The notes beneath the pieces were generated by a model. It saw nothing but the letters and a program-made list of their open reading frames with translations. It was not told the origin of the DNA and searched no databases. Positions 49,500 to 60,789 of a stretch of DNA of 64,000 nt are shown one piece after another; position 1 is the first letter of the stretch, and each line of letters starts with the position of its first letter. A program made the translations under genes and the position numbers. The stretch comes from Protostelium mycophagum (taxonomy: Eukaryota; Evosea; Variosea; Protosteliida; Protosteliaceae). The stretch covers positions 17,984 through 81,983 of the forward strand of contig KV920942.1 of the NCBI GenBank assembly GCA_002081555.1, in the 5' to 3' direction.

Positions 49500-49681
49500 G
49501 ATTCCAGACTGTATGAAATTGTGAAATATAAAGAAACGTATTATAGAAATGAATAAACAATCTTATTCAAATATAAACTTGATATTCTTTTATCGATTTT
49601 CGACAATAACTCACCTGAGACGTGGAAAATTGTTGCCTCCTGCTGCCAGGAATTCATTCAAGATTAGCTTAATAAAAAAGA

Positions 49682-49753
49682 AGCCTCTGCTGGGGATCGA
49701 ACCCAGAATCTCTTGGTTCGTAGCCAAGCGCTGTTCCATTGAGCCATAGAGGC
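49682..49753 (-). tRNA. tRNA-Arg (ACG), third copy
   Basis: Matches the copies at 3026 and 16137 except for one base in the 3' acceptor strand (CAGAGGC for TAGAGGC), which makes an A-C mismatch at the base of the acceptor stem. It lies 29 bp downstream of the SDR stop codon in the same orientation, perhaps within its 3' UTR. The 5' flank is CATCTGCC. Confidence 0.92.
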
Positions 49754-49782
49754 AGATGTGATGAGTCATCATTTCAGACCTT

Positions 49783-51100
49783 TTATTTGTTGTTGTCATT
49801 CATAAATTTAGCAAATTTAGATTCGTGCTCAGGATGCCATCTCGACAAAGGTGGTCGGTTCTGTACAAATTCAGCACTTATCATATTGATATATTAACAC
49901 ATCAGTCAAGATAAATACCTGTATTATATCATTGGCAGTCCATTCCATGCGTAACTCATCAGTCTTGCGGTCCACAGTGTTATCAGGGCACAATATATAG
50001 AAGTCACCCTTATTAATGCTCTGCACCATAAATTCCGCAACCTGAAGGATTTTATTAAAATGTTGTGATCTTTACCAGTGATGATTGTGTTCAGGTCAAT
50101 GTTGTTGCATCAGGGATGTGACTGACCTGTTCAGCAGACCACGCACCATCAGGCTTTTTGCTGTTGGTTCCTTGTGTCATTCCAGTGTACGTCTATAAAT
50201 ACATCAATGAACGTTTGGCCAAATGTTGGAATTTGTTTATTAACTTCGCCACAACATTAAGACAGAAGAACTACAAATAAACATCGAAGAAGTGTTACCC
50301 AGCCAGGAATTAAGAGGTGTGCTGTGGTCTGACAACCCTCCATCTGTCTCAGCTCCCATTGTAAGTGTTCGGTGAACATCTTGACGGCAGCCTTCGACAC
50401 GTTGTACGCACCGTTACCAGGAGGACAACTGTGGATTTCAATGAAATTCCGGCGAAACTTCCGAGAATAAGTTCTGATTACGTGATGCCTTGTTTCGATC
50501 CGGTGTTGATTATGAGGGAGGCTTTCTTCTTCTCTTGCATCTTTTTTCCAAAGGCTTGGACGCCGTTCACGATGCCAAAAAAATTCACATCAATCACGTT
50601 ATGGAAATTGGAGTTGATGTCCAAACAGCTTCCTCCCTAAGAGGTGTCATGATGTCATTTTGTATGAAGGACTCACATTCCCCGATATACCGGCATTATT
50701 CATCAAGACCGAGACCTGAAATGATCAGTTGGTCTTCAAAGAGTATCATATTACATCTCCAAACTTCTCCGACACTTCTTTCTCAAGTCTAATAACGTCT
50801 TCGATCTTTGAAACATCTACCACAACGGTATGAACATCTTTTGTTAATTGGGAGACCTGTGAAGATCAACATCACCTTCCTTCATGGAAGATGCAAACCT
50901 GCTCAGCGGCTTCTTTCAGTTGATCGGCCTTGAGATCTGCGAGCACTATCTTCATTCCAAACTGTTTCGATCATTCACCAATCGTCTTAGACACTCTACT
51001 CACGGACGCAAAGAGTTTGGCGGCGGCAAGACCAATTCCACCGGCTGCGCCAGTGATCACGGCGACATTGCCAGAAGAGAAGGCTGGGTGCGTGCTCATT
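49783..51100 (-). CDS. Short-chain dehydrogenase/reductase (SDR)
   Basis: NAD(P)-dependent oxidoreductase by family. The start MSTHPAFSSGNVAVITGAAGGIGLAAAKLF gives the cofactor motif TGAAGGIG. Then FGMKIVLADLKADQLKEAAEQ, HTVVVDVSKIEDV (Asp for adenine), VSVLMNNAGISG (NNAG motif), VIDVNFFGIVNG, a short stretch with the catalytic Ser near INTGSKQG, and GNGAYNVSKAAVKMF (catalytic YxxxK). It ends 'HESKFAKFMNDNNK' with TAA at 49783-49785. About eight exons. NAD versus NADP preference and substrate cannot be told; the Asp in VLADL after strand 2 favours NAD. Confidence 0.87.
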
Positions 51101-51574
51101 ATTTTGCTTTTTGTTTACAAATTTCCAAATACCATGCTGAGTAATCACACTGAGTTACCGTGCATCTTACCGTGATTGTTTCCACAAACTCAAATTTCGA
51201 AATTGTAGATCGTCGGCATCGCATCAAGATATCATTCAAAGATATCTTTTCTCTGTTTCTCATCTGCATCACATCAATTTTCCAGCGGAGTGAAGGGTGA
51301 GGATAATGTCTTAAACGTCCATATATCCTCTTTACATGATTATTTCCAAAAAATATTTAGTAGATATGGACAGCTGATCATGATGATCCAAGGCCTAAAT
51401 GATCCATTACATAATCTCAGAATATCTTTGAAGGATCAACCTTCTTACATTCTGGCAGGTTTTCCCCTCTGCAGCTGAGGCCCCTGAAAAATGTCTATAA
51501 ACAACAATTCATTAGTCAACAATTTCTGTAGTTTACACATCTTTTATTACACTATACACTATATCCTTGGCTCT

Positions 51575-53182
51575 TCAGAGCGCTTCCAAGTAGTTCGACG
51601 GTGCGTAACCGATCGCGCCATCCTTTGTCTCTACGATCCACCACTGGACATCGCAGTTGAGAACACATACCATCTCCCCTTCATAAAGTCGAACGTCTCC
51701 AGGGTATTCTGGCAAAAAGTCTGCCTTGCAGATCATCTGCACAGCTTCAGACACAACTCATAATGCCTGATCATGAACTCTACCTGCTGCTTTGGAAGTG
51801 ATTCCAGCTCTGCAACATAGTTCCTGGGGATCTTGCCAGTCTCACCGCGCAGATCCTCTGCGAGCCACCATCCATCAGATGTCCTTTTGCGCAAGAAAAG
51901 CAGCTCTCCCTCTTGGAATTGTAGATGGTCAACATGACCGGGAAAAAAGTCGTATCTAGCCACAAGGGTCGGACGTGTCCGGTCGATGGGCAGTGGGTGG
52001 GAGGGGACCCAGGGGATGATTGGGGTCGAGGGGTCTTCTGTTGTACAGTTGGTAGAGGGAGTTGTAGTCGTGTCGTTTGAGGAATACACTTCCCACGTTT
52101 GGGGCGCCTTTGGGAAAGAACTTTCGAGGCAGATCTCCTCCATCTCCCGGAGATTTTCTTTGTGCTCCATGTGATCAGGTATCTGGGGGAATTGTAGAAG
52201 GGGCACCTTTCCCACCTTTTCACGTCACTTTTTGGCGGGAAAACGGTCAAAACTCACCTTGGGTGTCGGCTTGGCAACGAGACCCCCAGTCAGAGAGGTC
52301 AGAAGAAGAGTGTCATAATCTGCACCAGCTTTGTCTTGCACAAACTCGAGCCTTTTTGTGAGCTCCACATTCTTTTCTCTGCGACAATGAGTCGAGATTC
52401 TGTAAATTTCACGGAAATCTGTCAAGTCTCACCTCTCCGCTACGAGGTCCATCTCTGACTGGGCGAGCTTCTCCATGAGCTCCGCGACTCGCAGTTTTAG
52501 AGAGTCTGCTGTCTGTTGCTTCTTAAGCTCCTCGACTTCCTCTTCTAAATATTGCAATTTGATCTTGTCCTCAAAGGCATCGGCGCGAAGTCGGTCAATG
52601 ATCTGTGGTGTGTCAGTGATTTTTGAGATGACAGGTGCTAAACGGTTTGACATCTGAAGTACAACTTACTGTGTGCATGCTGAAACGTTCATCTTGAGAT
52701 TTAGAGATCAAAAGGCTCATCTTGAGTTGTAAACTTGCTTCACGGCGTTTGTACTCTTCATCTCTGGCATGGTCTGATTCTGTTCCTTCCGAGGCGGATC
52801 TCTGTCGTAACTAGTATGCACTTGAGGCTTCATCTTTAAATAAATACGACACACACCCTCATCATTTTCGAGTTTGGCAAGAGGCGATTGGCGTGGAAGT
52901 TGAGCCTCTTTATAACTGATTTACGGCTTGAGACACTGCCACTTCTTTCTCTGGGTGAGGCAAGAGGTGATGGAGGCAGATCTTCATTGAGTGGTGATGA
53001 TTCAGAGGCACTTCTTATCATAGATGATCTCGGCGTTTCGTCTCTGAGTAAACTCTCGGGGATCGACCCTCTTTTGGAGAAAGATCCGCTCAATCTATGT
53101 GATATGTACCTGAATACATTTGGTGATGTGTTCTTTCTTTCACTCTCTTTGGGTGGCGATGCTGTCTCTGTTTAGAAGTCAT
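51575..53182 (-). CDS. Coiled-coil protein with two C-terminal SH3 domains
   Basis: An adaptor-type architecture. Ser/Arg-rich N-terminus (SGSFSKRGSIPESLL, DLPPSPLASPRERSGS), coiled coil (QLYLEEEVEELKK-type region with QQTADSLKLRVAELMEKLAQSEMDLVAER), linker with Pro/Ser, first SH3 (PTLVARYDFFPGHVDHLQFQEGELLFLRKRTSDGWWLAEDL...GKIPRNYV) and second SH3 (ADFLPEYPGDVRLYEGEMVCVLNCDVQWWIVETKDGAIGYAPSNYLEAL), ending TGA at 51575-51577. The ALYDF-like, WW and P-x-NY positions are present in both, although the second is more diverged. The first exon (MTSKQRQHRHPKR... near 53182) is uncertain. A role at the cortical actin cytoskeleton or in endocytosis is inference. Confidence 0.82.
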
Positions 53183-53658
53183 CGCGGGCGGATAGAGGCT
53201 CACCTGTGGCCATCGCTTGGGGTTTTGTGTGCTGAAATTTTATATAATGGCTTTCTCTCGGTCTCGCGTTCTCTTCGCGTCCCTGTAATAGCATCGCGTT
53301 AGCTTGACGTTGTAATCTTGCCGTAATTACCGAGCATCATCGGAACAGACCTCCAAATGGACAGAAACGACAATCGTCATCGGAGGTTTCGTTTGTAGAT
53401 TGTCAACGGCACACGCTCAGGTGTTCTTGATTTCTTAAAGGTGAGGCACCACCCCTTTGATGGACGACCCGTCACGAAGACGCCCCAACAATTTCACAAC
53501 CGCAAAGAACGAGACGTAAAACAGCATTTTAAGGTTGGAGCCGCAAATGAATAATAATCTTGAGATATAAAATACAATATATTTTTGATTTTTTCACATG
53601 ATTTCAGATAATAAAAGAAGAAAGGATCCAACTATCAGTACGGTGTATTGATTCTATT
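53183..53658. other. Spacer with no supported gene
   Basis: Nothing coding is seen. It includes one CGTAATTACCG word near 53322 and a GTTTGTAGATTG word near 53391. Confidence 0.55.
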
Positions 53659-54605
53659 CTAGACGTACACAGCAGTGAAAGAGGTGAGGGGGTCACCGAA
53701 ACAGGAGGGTGCTTCGGCAGAGAACTCCAGACCGCAGCAGGCGTAGCCGGTACCGCCGGTGCAAGTGAATGCATTGTTCTGTCCTATATTGCAGGAGACA
53801 GCAGCTCCATTTACTCCGTTCTGGGTTGCTGAAAGTGGAAACAGAATGAGACCTGATGTAGGGTCCTGGTACGCTTGTAATTTCTGGTTTTTGTAAAAGA
53901 GGAAAAGGTCGGAGTTGGCATCGATGACGAGTGTGGCGGTGCTTGGGGTATTACCGAAGCCGATCTGAAAAGCTGATGATCCGTGCGGTGCGACTCTGGC
54001 GTTTCCGTCTGCTGGGACAGTACATGCGCTGTCTGCGCCGTCAGCAGTCGAGGTGGATAAGGTGAAATTGCTTATGATGGCGAAGACAAAACCGAGTGGA
54101 CCATCTTCGTTGGCTATGAGCGTTTTCTGATTCTGAACTGCAACAGGGCCATTGTTAGCTATAGAAACGAGAGCCGCAAAGGAGCCATCTTGGTTCCAAT
54201 AAGGTACAAAGGTCTCCCAAGATCTCGCAATACTATCGAAAGGTCAGAAAACCTCTATTGTTGCAGATGCTCACGTTCTGGTTGCTCTGAGCGATTTCTT
54301 TCCGGCCCCCTCTGCGGAGACATACATCTTGGTCACACTATCTTGCAGAAACCAAACACTTCCGGAGCTCGTTAGGATGAACTGTGCTGGCTTGCTTGAT
54401 GCAATGGTGCTGGCGGACAGTTTATGATTGGGCAACAGACGAATTGTCTGACCTTTGATCGACATAGTCACCTGCATTCCATCAGTTTAAGTCGTATTGA
54501 AGCACCTACTTGAAGGCCTGTAGCCGGGATAATAGTGTTTTGGGTAACAAATTGTCCAGTGACGGCCAAGACAAGAAGGAGGAGGGAGAAGCAGGTGCGG
54601 ATCAT
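53659..54605 (-). CDS. Secreted protein, possible beta-trefoil (fascin-like) fold
   Basis: Signal peptide MIRTCFSLLLLVLAVTGQ from the Met at 54605 (an upstream in-frame Met at 54656 also exists). Then TMSIKGQTIRLLPNHKLSAS, VTKMYVSAEGAGKKSLRATRT-..DSWETFVPYWNQDGSFAALVSIANNGPVAVQNQKTLIANEDGPLG, a pattern of the fascin/actin-crosslinking type beta-trefoil repeats (Y-V-S-A-E-G, S-W-E-T-F, F-A-A-L). The C-terminal half is Cys-containing (SACTVPADG, SCNIGQNNAFTC, GYACCGLEF), ending 'PLTSFTAVYV' with TAG. At least three exons. The fold assignment is by motif memory; function unknown, perhaps a carbohydrate-binding secreted protein. Confidence 0.65.
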
Positions 54606-55445
54606 TGTGGTGAAGAGCACAAGAGAATGAGAGAGAGTCCACTCAGCCAGAAACACAAAGTGACAACCTAGATTTACGTTTTTTTGCAGTTAGGTGTGAT
54701 TTTGTCCAAAAAGTGCCTTTAAAGCGTTTCCGAGGTAATTGTAAGCTTGTTCAAGTCCCACGTGGCTTACCACAACTCTCGTTAAGGATCGCGTGTGTTT
54801 GCAGCGCTTTAAAATGGTCAGATTCACAGATGTAAATTGAACACATCAAAGAAGTCAAGTTGACACCACGATGTCAATCAATCCGTTCGGATTCCTCTTC
54901 ACATTTCTCAGGAACGACCGGTACTACAATGGAAGTGGCGATTCCGTGGAAAGATTGATCCAGTTCCGTACTACCCTCACATCGTTTGGAAGAAATCCCG
55001 GAGGTTGCAGAAAATGAAGACCGCTGCTCAAAGAAAGACCTTTTGGTTGTTCCAAAAGATTTCATCAAGGCCATTCATTCTACACTTCTGATGATGACGA
55101 AGACACGCAAAAGAGTATTGTCCTCTTATTTAGCCTCACTTTTGTGAAAAACACACTTGTGCAGAATGTGGCATCGTATCACATGCATATAATCACTCCA
55201 GTTTGTTCTCATTCTACCGCAGCCAGCATCAGCATCTCTTTCAGCCGTTTTTATGACTTGGCTCTCCTGCCTATGGCAGCATACCGCGAAGCCCATGATC
55301 CATGTGGCCCATTTGATCAACATCACGATTCAATCGATAATCTCTTGTCAAGATGTTTATTGCATTACAACTGAACGTATTCCTTCTGCTGTCTAAATTT
55401 TCTGGCAAAGAACCAAACTCCGACACCAATAATACCTATAGAAGA
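54606..55445. other. Spacer with unresolved small frames
   Basis: A minus frame at 54874-55074 (MALMKSFGTTKRSFF..., ending EESERID) and other frames at 55126-55374 are open, but no combination of donors and acceptors keeps phase. One good-looking 62-nt intron (about 55100-55155, minus, GTGAGG...GTGTAG) suggests that a small spliced gene may exist here. Confidence 0.35.
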
Positions 55446-57481
55446 TCAGAACCTTTGTCGACAAGATCTAAAAATAGACTGACCAACAAACAAGAGGCAG
55501 AGGAGGACTACAACGGGGGTGGGGATACCGGAGTGGGGGTTGTGGGGTGGTGGGGTGATGTGAGAGTAAGTGTAGGGTGTACGTGTTCCCGTGGGCACAG
55601 CGTCACAGTCATCAGTTTTGGCACCTATGTTTGTGATTTTGTGCATCTACAACGAGACAAAATTACCGTTATCACAGAGGCACTGGGAAGTAGTGGCATT
55701 GATCACGTTGCATGACTTTGGTGCGAGACAACTCTTGTAGACTTCATCCCTCTGGACGCAGAAATATTCATCTGTATAGAGTCAAAATCTATCTTTACAG
55801 CGTTGTAGATGGTCAAAAATATCACCGTATTCCTCCATACAGAGACCGTCTTGGCAGTATTCGCAGAACTTGGTGATGCAAAAACTTCCCTTTTCGTAAA
55901 ACACGTCCAAACCGTTGAGCTACGCATTCTCAGTATGACGTCATCCCTTTCAAGTTGAAAATACCTCTATGTTGTTGACAAAAACAGAGTTGGTCCAGTT
56001 TCCCTCGAAACGATCGATGTATAACACTCCTGCTCATCATGTCATCTCTCATCTAAAAGTGACTCTAACAACACAAACAATAAGTGGCTGGTGCTGCTTT
56101 TGTTTTGGATTGTAGTTTCATATTGCTTTGTGGCTCTGCCGCCATGCACATGGTTGATGACGTGTACTGACCTGCCGAATTGGCTTTGTTTCCGGAAGCG
56201 TAGACGTTTGTCACGCTGAGTGTCTTGGGCTGTTTTTGTCAGCCAAAATTTGTATCTAGTCATCTACAACACGCCAAAAATAGAATCATGAATCTACAAC
56301 GCATCGGAATAAAAGACTCACGGTCTTCGCTCCTAATTCCATGTAAAAAGCACCACCCTTTCCTGCAAGAGCGGAACCGTTTGAGACCCTGTACAGAATT
56401 AATTTTCCCGCCTTTTTCAAATCTCTACTTACTTGTTGTTAGTCAAGTTGCAGCGGTCGATGATGAAAGTATCACCGGGTAATGCATAGATGGCTCCTCC
56501 ATTTTGGGTCGCATCATTGAAATTGAAAAAGGAATTTCTGATTTCGACAAAAGAAACGGTTGTGTGAATGGCAGCTCCGTCTTGTGCTTTGTTCTCTATG
56601 ATATTTTAGAGGAGATCACATGATCATCTCGCAAAGACTCTTTGTGCAGAAATGGAAACAGCTCATGTCCACAACAAAGTGCGAAGAGCCATCGGATGAG
56701 GGTGAGATGTCGATGTCTTACTCTCAAAATGGGAGTCAGAGATCTCTAATGGGCCATCTCCAGTGCTGAAAATGGCACCACCAGTAGTGGCGTGGTTGCC
56801 AGTGAATACATTTCCTACGACGAATAATTTCTCGGCGTATATGGCACCTCCCAGGTTATCTAAGGATGGATCAGTTTTCTCGTCATATGATGTTTCTGAT
56901 CTTACTGATAAAAACGGATCCATTAGAACGAAGTTGTGCAGCTGTTACAGCGGGTGTGCTCGCCACGACATCTTGGTGCTTCGTGTTTGTCAAATGAAGG
57001 ATACTCAAGGGCTCCATAAATCGCAAGGCCACAGAAAGGAAGTGGAGCTGTTCGATGAAAACTTCGCCTGGAGACGATTAGCTTCTCAAAGCAATAGACT
57101 CTCCTCACTTGATTTCAGGTCGTCAAAATTCCATAACGTGTTTGAAGTAGTTGTTGAGATCCAGACGGTAGAAACATTTTTAGGAGACATTCTCAAGGTT
57201 TTCACTGCGACTAAGTGGACTCAGCGATGGTTAAATTAATCTCAAATAATATATTAACCTGTTGGGGCATGTGTGAAGGCGATCTCTTGAGTGATCGTGA
57301 AATTCCCTGTGAAAAAGGCTGCATTATCCGGTTCGTTAAGAATGAAAGGAGTGGGTATCGTCTTGCATGGTGTTGCTGCTGAACAATCGTTGTTCTCCGT
57401 TGCTGAGGAATCGAAATAGTAGTCTCTCGCGCACACTAGAGCGAATAGGGCGAAAAAGAGGAAGACATATGAGGTCCTCAT
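55446..57481 (-). CDS. Secreted/surface parallel beta-helix protein with C-terminal membrane segment
   Basis: Signal peptide MRTSYVFLFFALFALVCA, then DYYFDSSATENNDCSAATPCKTI, typical start of right-handed beta-helix (pectin-lyase-like) proteins. Repeating GGAIY/GGAIF rungs follow: LGGAIYAEKLFVVGNVFTGN, TTGGAIFSTGDGPLEISDSHF, DGAAIHTTVSFVEIRNSFFN, NGGAIYALPGDTFIIDRCNLTNN, GKGGAFYMELGAK. A Cys-rich EGF-like stretch (FCEYCQDGLCMEEYG, TTSQCLCDNG) comes next. The C-terminus GIPTPVVVLLCLLFVGQSIFRSCRQRF is a membrane segment with basic tail, stop TGA at 55446-55448. About a dozen exons. Similar architectures are common amoebozoan surface proteins; ligand unknown. Confidence 0.8.
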
Positions 57482-57582
57482 GATGGACAGATCGAAAAAC
57501 TGAAAAAATTGAGACGTTGGACTCGTTGTAGAGGCCAAATTTATATAATATAATTTATTTTTTAAAAAAGAAGAGGCATTTA

Positions 57583-59529
57583 TCACACAAACACCACCAT
57601 CAGAGCCACAATGAAGACGATCGTCAAGATCACAGGGCTTAACATGGATGTGTTGGATTTGAGGAGCCCTTGCGTATCAGGGAAAATCTCAGGGCTGTTT
57701 GCAGAAGTGGTCACGGTTGTGCTCCTCGTGCTGCTCCCAGATGTGGTGGATGTGGTGGATGTGGTAGATGTGGTGGATGTGGAGACAGCAGAAGTGCTCA
57801 TGGATGTACTGCTTATGGAGACGATCAGATTTTTTGTGGATGTTGATGTAGAGGCGACATTGTTCGAGGAGGATGTCGTTTGAGATTGTCGCAGTTGGGC
57901 GGGGTAAGGTGCTGCTCCTGCTGGACAGAAAGTCATCGTATAGATCACACTTCCTGAGGGACAAGCATGGAGCCCATGTGCATCATCTGAACAAGATCAT
58001 GAATGCATCAAGACAACAGAAATAGCTCCTCACCATACGAGTAAGTGTATATGCCTACAGATGTGAGACAAATTCCCGCCGTTTTCGAAATTCAAATTCT
58101 CACCTGGCGCCATGGTTCGCACTGCGCTGACCCACTGTGTCCTCTCTATTGGACCGGTTCTGCAGATATCTGGTGTCACGCAGCCGTTGTCTATAGTGCA
58201 AGGTGTCGCTGATGTTGTGGGACAGCACATCATGATGGTGGGTTGTGTGCTCTCGAGCTGACCGAATCCATAAGGCGGGGAATAATTCAATCTTTTACAA
58301 GGTGAAATGCAGCCGACAATCTGTTCTTCTCAATGAAAATTCAGTGGGATTTCGAGATACGTACTGTGTTTGTCGATGGATCTACAACGCGTAAATCTAC
58401 ACTTGTGAGAGAAACACTTGTATTGGTGGGGAGAGCAGGGAATAACCCTCCCTCGCTCAAATCCTCCGAAGTCGGGCATCTACAACGAGTCATAAGACCT
58501 AAAGTTCTAAAAATAGCTGCTGTACTTTTGCAGGTCAAGATGTGACGCATCTACACCCGTGAAACTTCCCTGGTCGCATTGTGATACGCCTGTTCCAGAG
58601 ACATCCAATTTGTACGGGATAGTGAATCCGTCGACCTGCCAACGCCTGTCAAAATCTGTCGACAAGTAATTGTCGTTGTAGATACTCACTTGGCTGGTAT
58701 CGAAATATGTGGTCGGGTTGGTCGCATGACAAGCTTGGCCAGGCTTACAGCCAAAAGTTCCTTCAAATAAAGAGTCTATGGGAGGATTGCAGCTTCCTGG
58801 AGGGCAAGCTAAACTGTGTTAAAGAAGTGAGGAACAGAATTTGCAAGTGCGAATTGTTCCTGATGTTCCAGGGACGAGGATGATGTCTTTGAATACTCTT
58901 TAAAGTATACACTTTCACAAAGAGATTTTGCATTGAATAAATGCAAGTTTGTCAAGAAGTAATCATCGCATTGCTTGTTTGTCGATGGATGACGCACTCA
59001 CCCTTATCAGACCAGTAGGTCTGCTGGTCACCTACAAGACAATTTCTTCCCTCCGAGTTACAACCATATTTGGCCCAAAATCTTTTCGCATTATTGTTTG
59101 TTCAGACGGTGATGTTTTTCATGCATAATGTCGATCGACCTCTTGATTCTGAATTGATGTACCTGGAAGCCTCCAAACCGGTATCCGGAATGGTGTAATC
59201 GACAGCTGTACCAGAGTCCGCTCTCGTCATAGTGGTGTTCTCGCCAGGTAGAGGGATCGACCCTTAGAAATTAAGGTAGTTGTTTTCATTCGCAAACATC
59301 GTATGATGTTGTTGATATACATGTATATGTTCTTCTAATATGTGTCGCAAATGATTTTTCAACATCACTCACCTCCACCGTATCTAGCCTCGAACCATAA
59401 AGTAAAGCCACAATTGTTAATCAGCCGCACATCCGCCATCTGCATCCCTAAACTCGCGATTGAAATGCCAACTCTTGATTCAGCTCTCAAAAATAAAGTA
59501 CAAAGAAAGAAGACATTTGAGAGCCTCAT
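57583..59529 (-). CDS. Thaumatin-like protein with Ser/Thr-rich stalk and C-terminal anchor
   Basis: The start MRLSNVFFLCTLFLRAESR is a signal peptide. Thaumatin signatures follow: RLINNCGFTLWFEARYGG, FTIPYKLDVSGTGVSQCDQGSF, CNPPIDSLFEGTFGCKPGQACHA, TIMMCCPTTSATPCTIDNGC and the family's C-terminal IYTYSYDDAHGLHACPSGSVIYTMTFCPAG. Then comes a Ser/Thr-rich stalk with repeats of S-T-T (12-bp DNA repeats near 57740-57785) and a terminal hydrophobic segment LSPVILTIVFIVALMVVFV, stop TGA at 57583-57585. At least eight exons. The stalk and tail suggest GPI attachment at the cell surface. By family, binding or hydrolysis of beta-glucans (fungal walls) is possible but unproven. Confidence 0.85.
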
Positions 59530-59579
59530 CTTGAGCAGAAATGAATCTGGAGATCTTTCTGTCTCCTCTACAACGATGA

Positions 59580-60789
59580 GATCGCAACGATTTGAGATCA
59601 TAATGAGATCAGGAGATGGTATGGCTTTGTGGCCGAAAATGAGCTGACCTCTTCAGTCATACAGAAGTAGATACAGTCCAGAAAGAGATAGATCTCTGAG
59701 CCCGTCCGATCGTTATGGACCAAGGAGGTCAGAAAGAGACAGAGATTATCGTGATAGAGGACCGTACGGATACCCAGATAGAAGGGACTATGGTGGATAT
59801 AGAGGTCGGTTGGACTTGGAGGATTGATCGCGAGATTGGGGACTGAAATTCGAAATACAGGCGGTTATGACCGCGATTTCCCACCCAGAAGAAGACGATC
59901 ACCACCAAGGTACCACCATCATCCGTATTGTAGCAACAATCTTGGCATCTTGACTCATATATACTCACTATGATCGACCAACAAACAGATTAAGCGATAG
60001 AGAGAAGACTCAATCAAGAACATTGTTTGTTGGCAACCTCCCCTACAGTTTCAGAGAGAGGGATTGTGAAGAAATCTTTGACAGGTTTGGGAAGTTGACC
60101 AATTGTACTATTGGTTTCAACAAGCGCACTGGACAGAGCAGAGGATATGCCTTCATCGAGTTTGCCGATCATGCAGCCGCCGATGAAGCCTACAGAGCGT
60201 GCGACATCATCTGTAAATTAAATCTGAACCACACAGGATGCAAGGAAGCCCTGTTGAGGGAAGAGCTCTTAGAATTGACTGGGATGCCGGTATGGACAGC
60301 AAGAGAAGCTCCCCACCAAGAGGCAGATCACCTCCAAGAGGAAGATCCCCCCCAAGATCACCTTATGGTGGCAGATCCCCCCCTCGAGGAAGATCTCCCA
60401 TTAGAGGCAGATCGCCCATAAGAGGAAGATCACCCCCAAGAGGAAGATCCCCAATCGGAGCCAGATCTAGGTGGGAAATTCTTTACGAGCTCATCTCTCT
60501 GCTGCAAGCTATAAAAAACGTTTAGTTGTCTTCTCACCACAGATCTGATGCATGATGGCTGAAGCCATCATTACAAAAGACCTTCTAACACAAACAGGTC
60601 ACCTCCCCCCAGATCGCCTGCTCCCTCTCCTCTGAGAAGCACAAAATCCCCGCTTAGAATGAGATCACCCAGGTTGGCATTCCATCAACATGCAACATTA
60701 TTCTGATTTAATTCAGGAGATCCTCTTTATCTCCCAGTAGATCACCAATTGGAAGGACTCCCTCCCCTCTGAGAAAGGATATCTACTGA
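59580..60789 (+). CDS. SR-family splicing factor (RRM plus RS/SPPRG repeats)
   Basis: Nuclear pre-mRNA splicing regulator by family. N-terminal Arg/Ser/Tyr-rich part (SYRSRYSPERDRSLSPSDRYGP, GYDRDFPPRRRRSPPR), then one RRM: TLFVGNLPYSFRERDCEEIFDRFGKL (RNP2 LFVGNL), TGQSRGYAFIEFADHAAADEAYRA (RNP1 RGYAFIEF), a short intron, then YDGSPVEGRALRIDWDAG. The C-terminus is repeats of RSPPRG/RSPIRG (60300-60470) and more RSP motifs, ending 'RTPSPLRKDIY' with TGA. The first exon is uncertain: an ATG near 59575 does not join in phase with the exon starting after 59654. It is relevant to the many very short introns of this genome. Confidence 0.82.
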
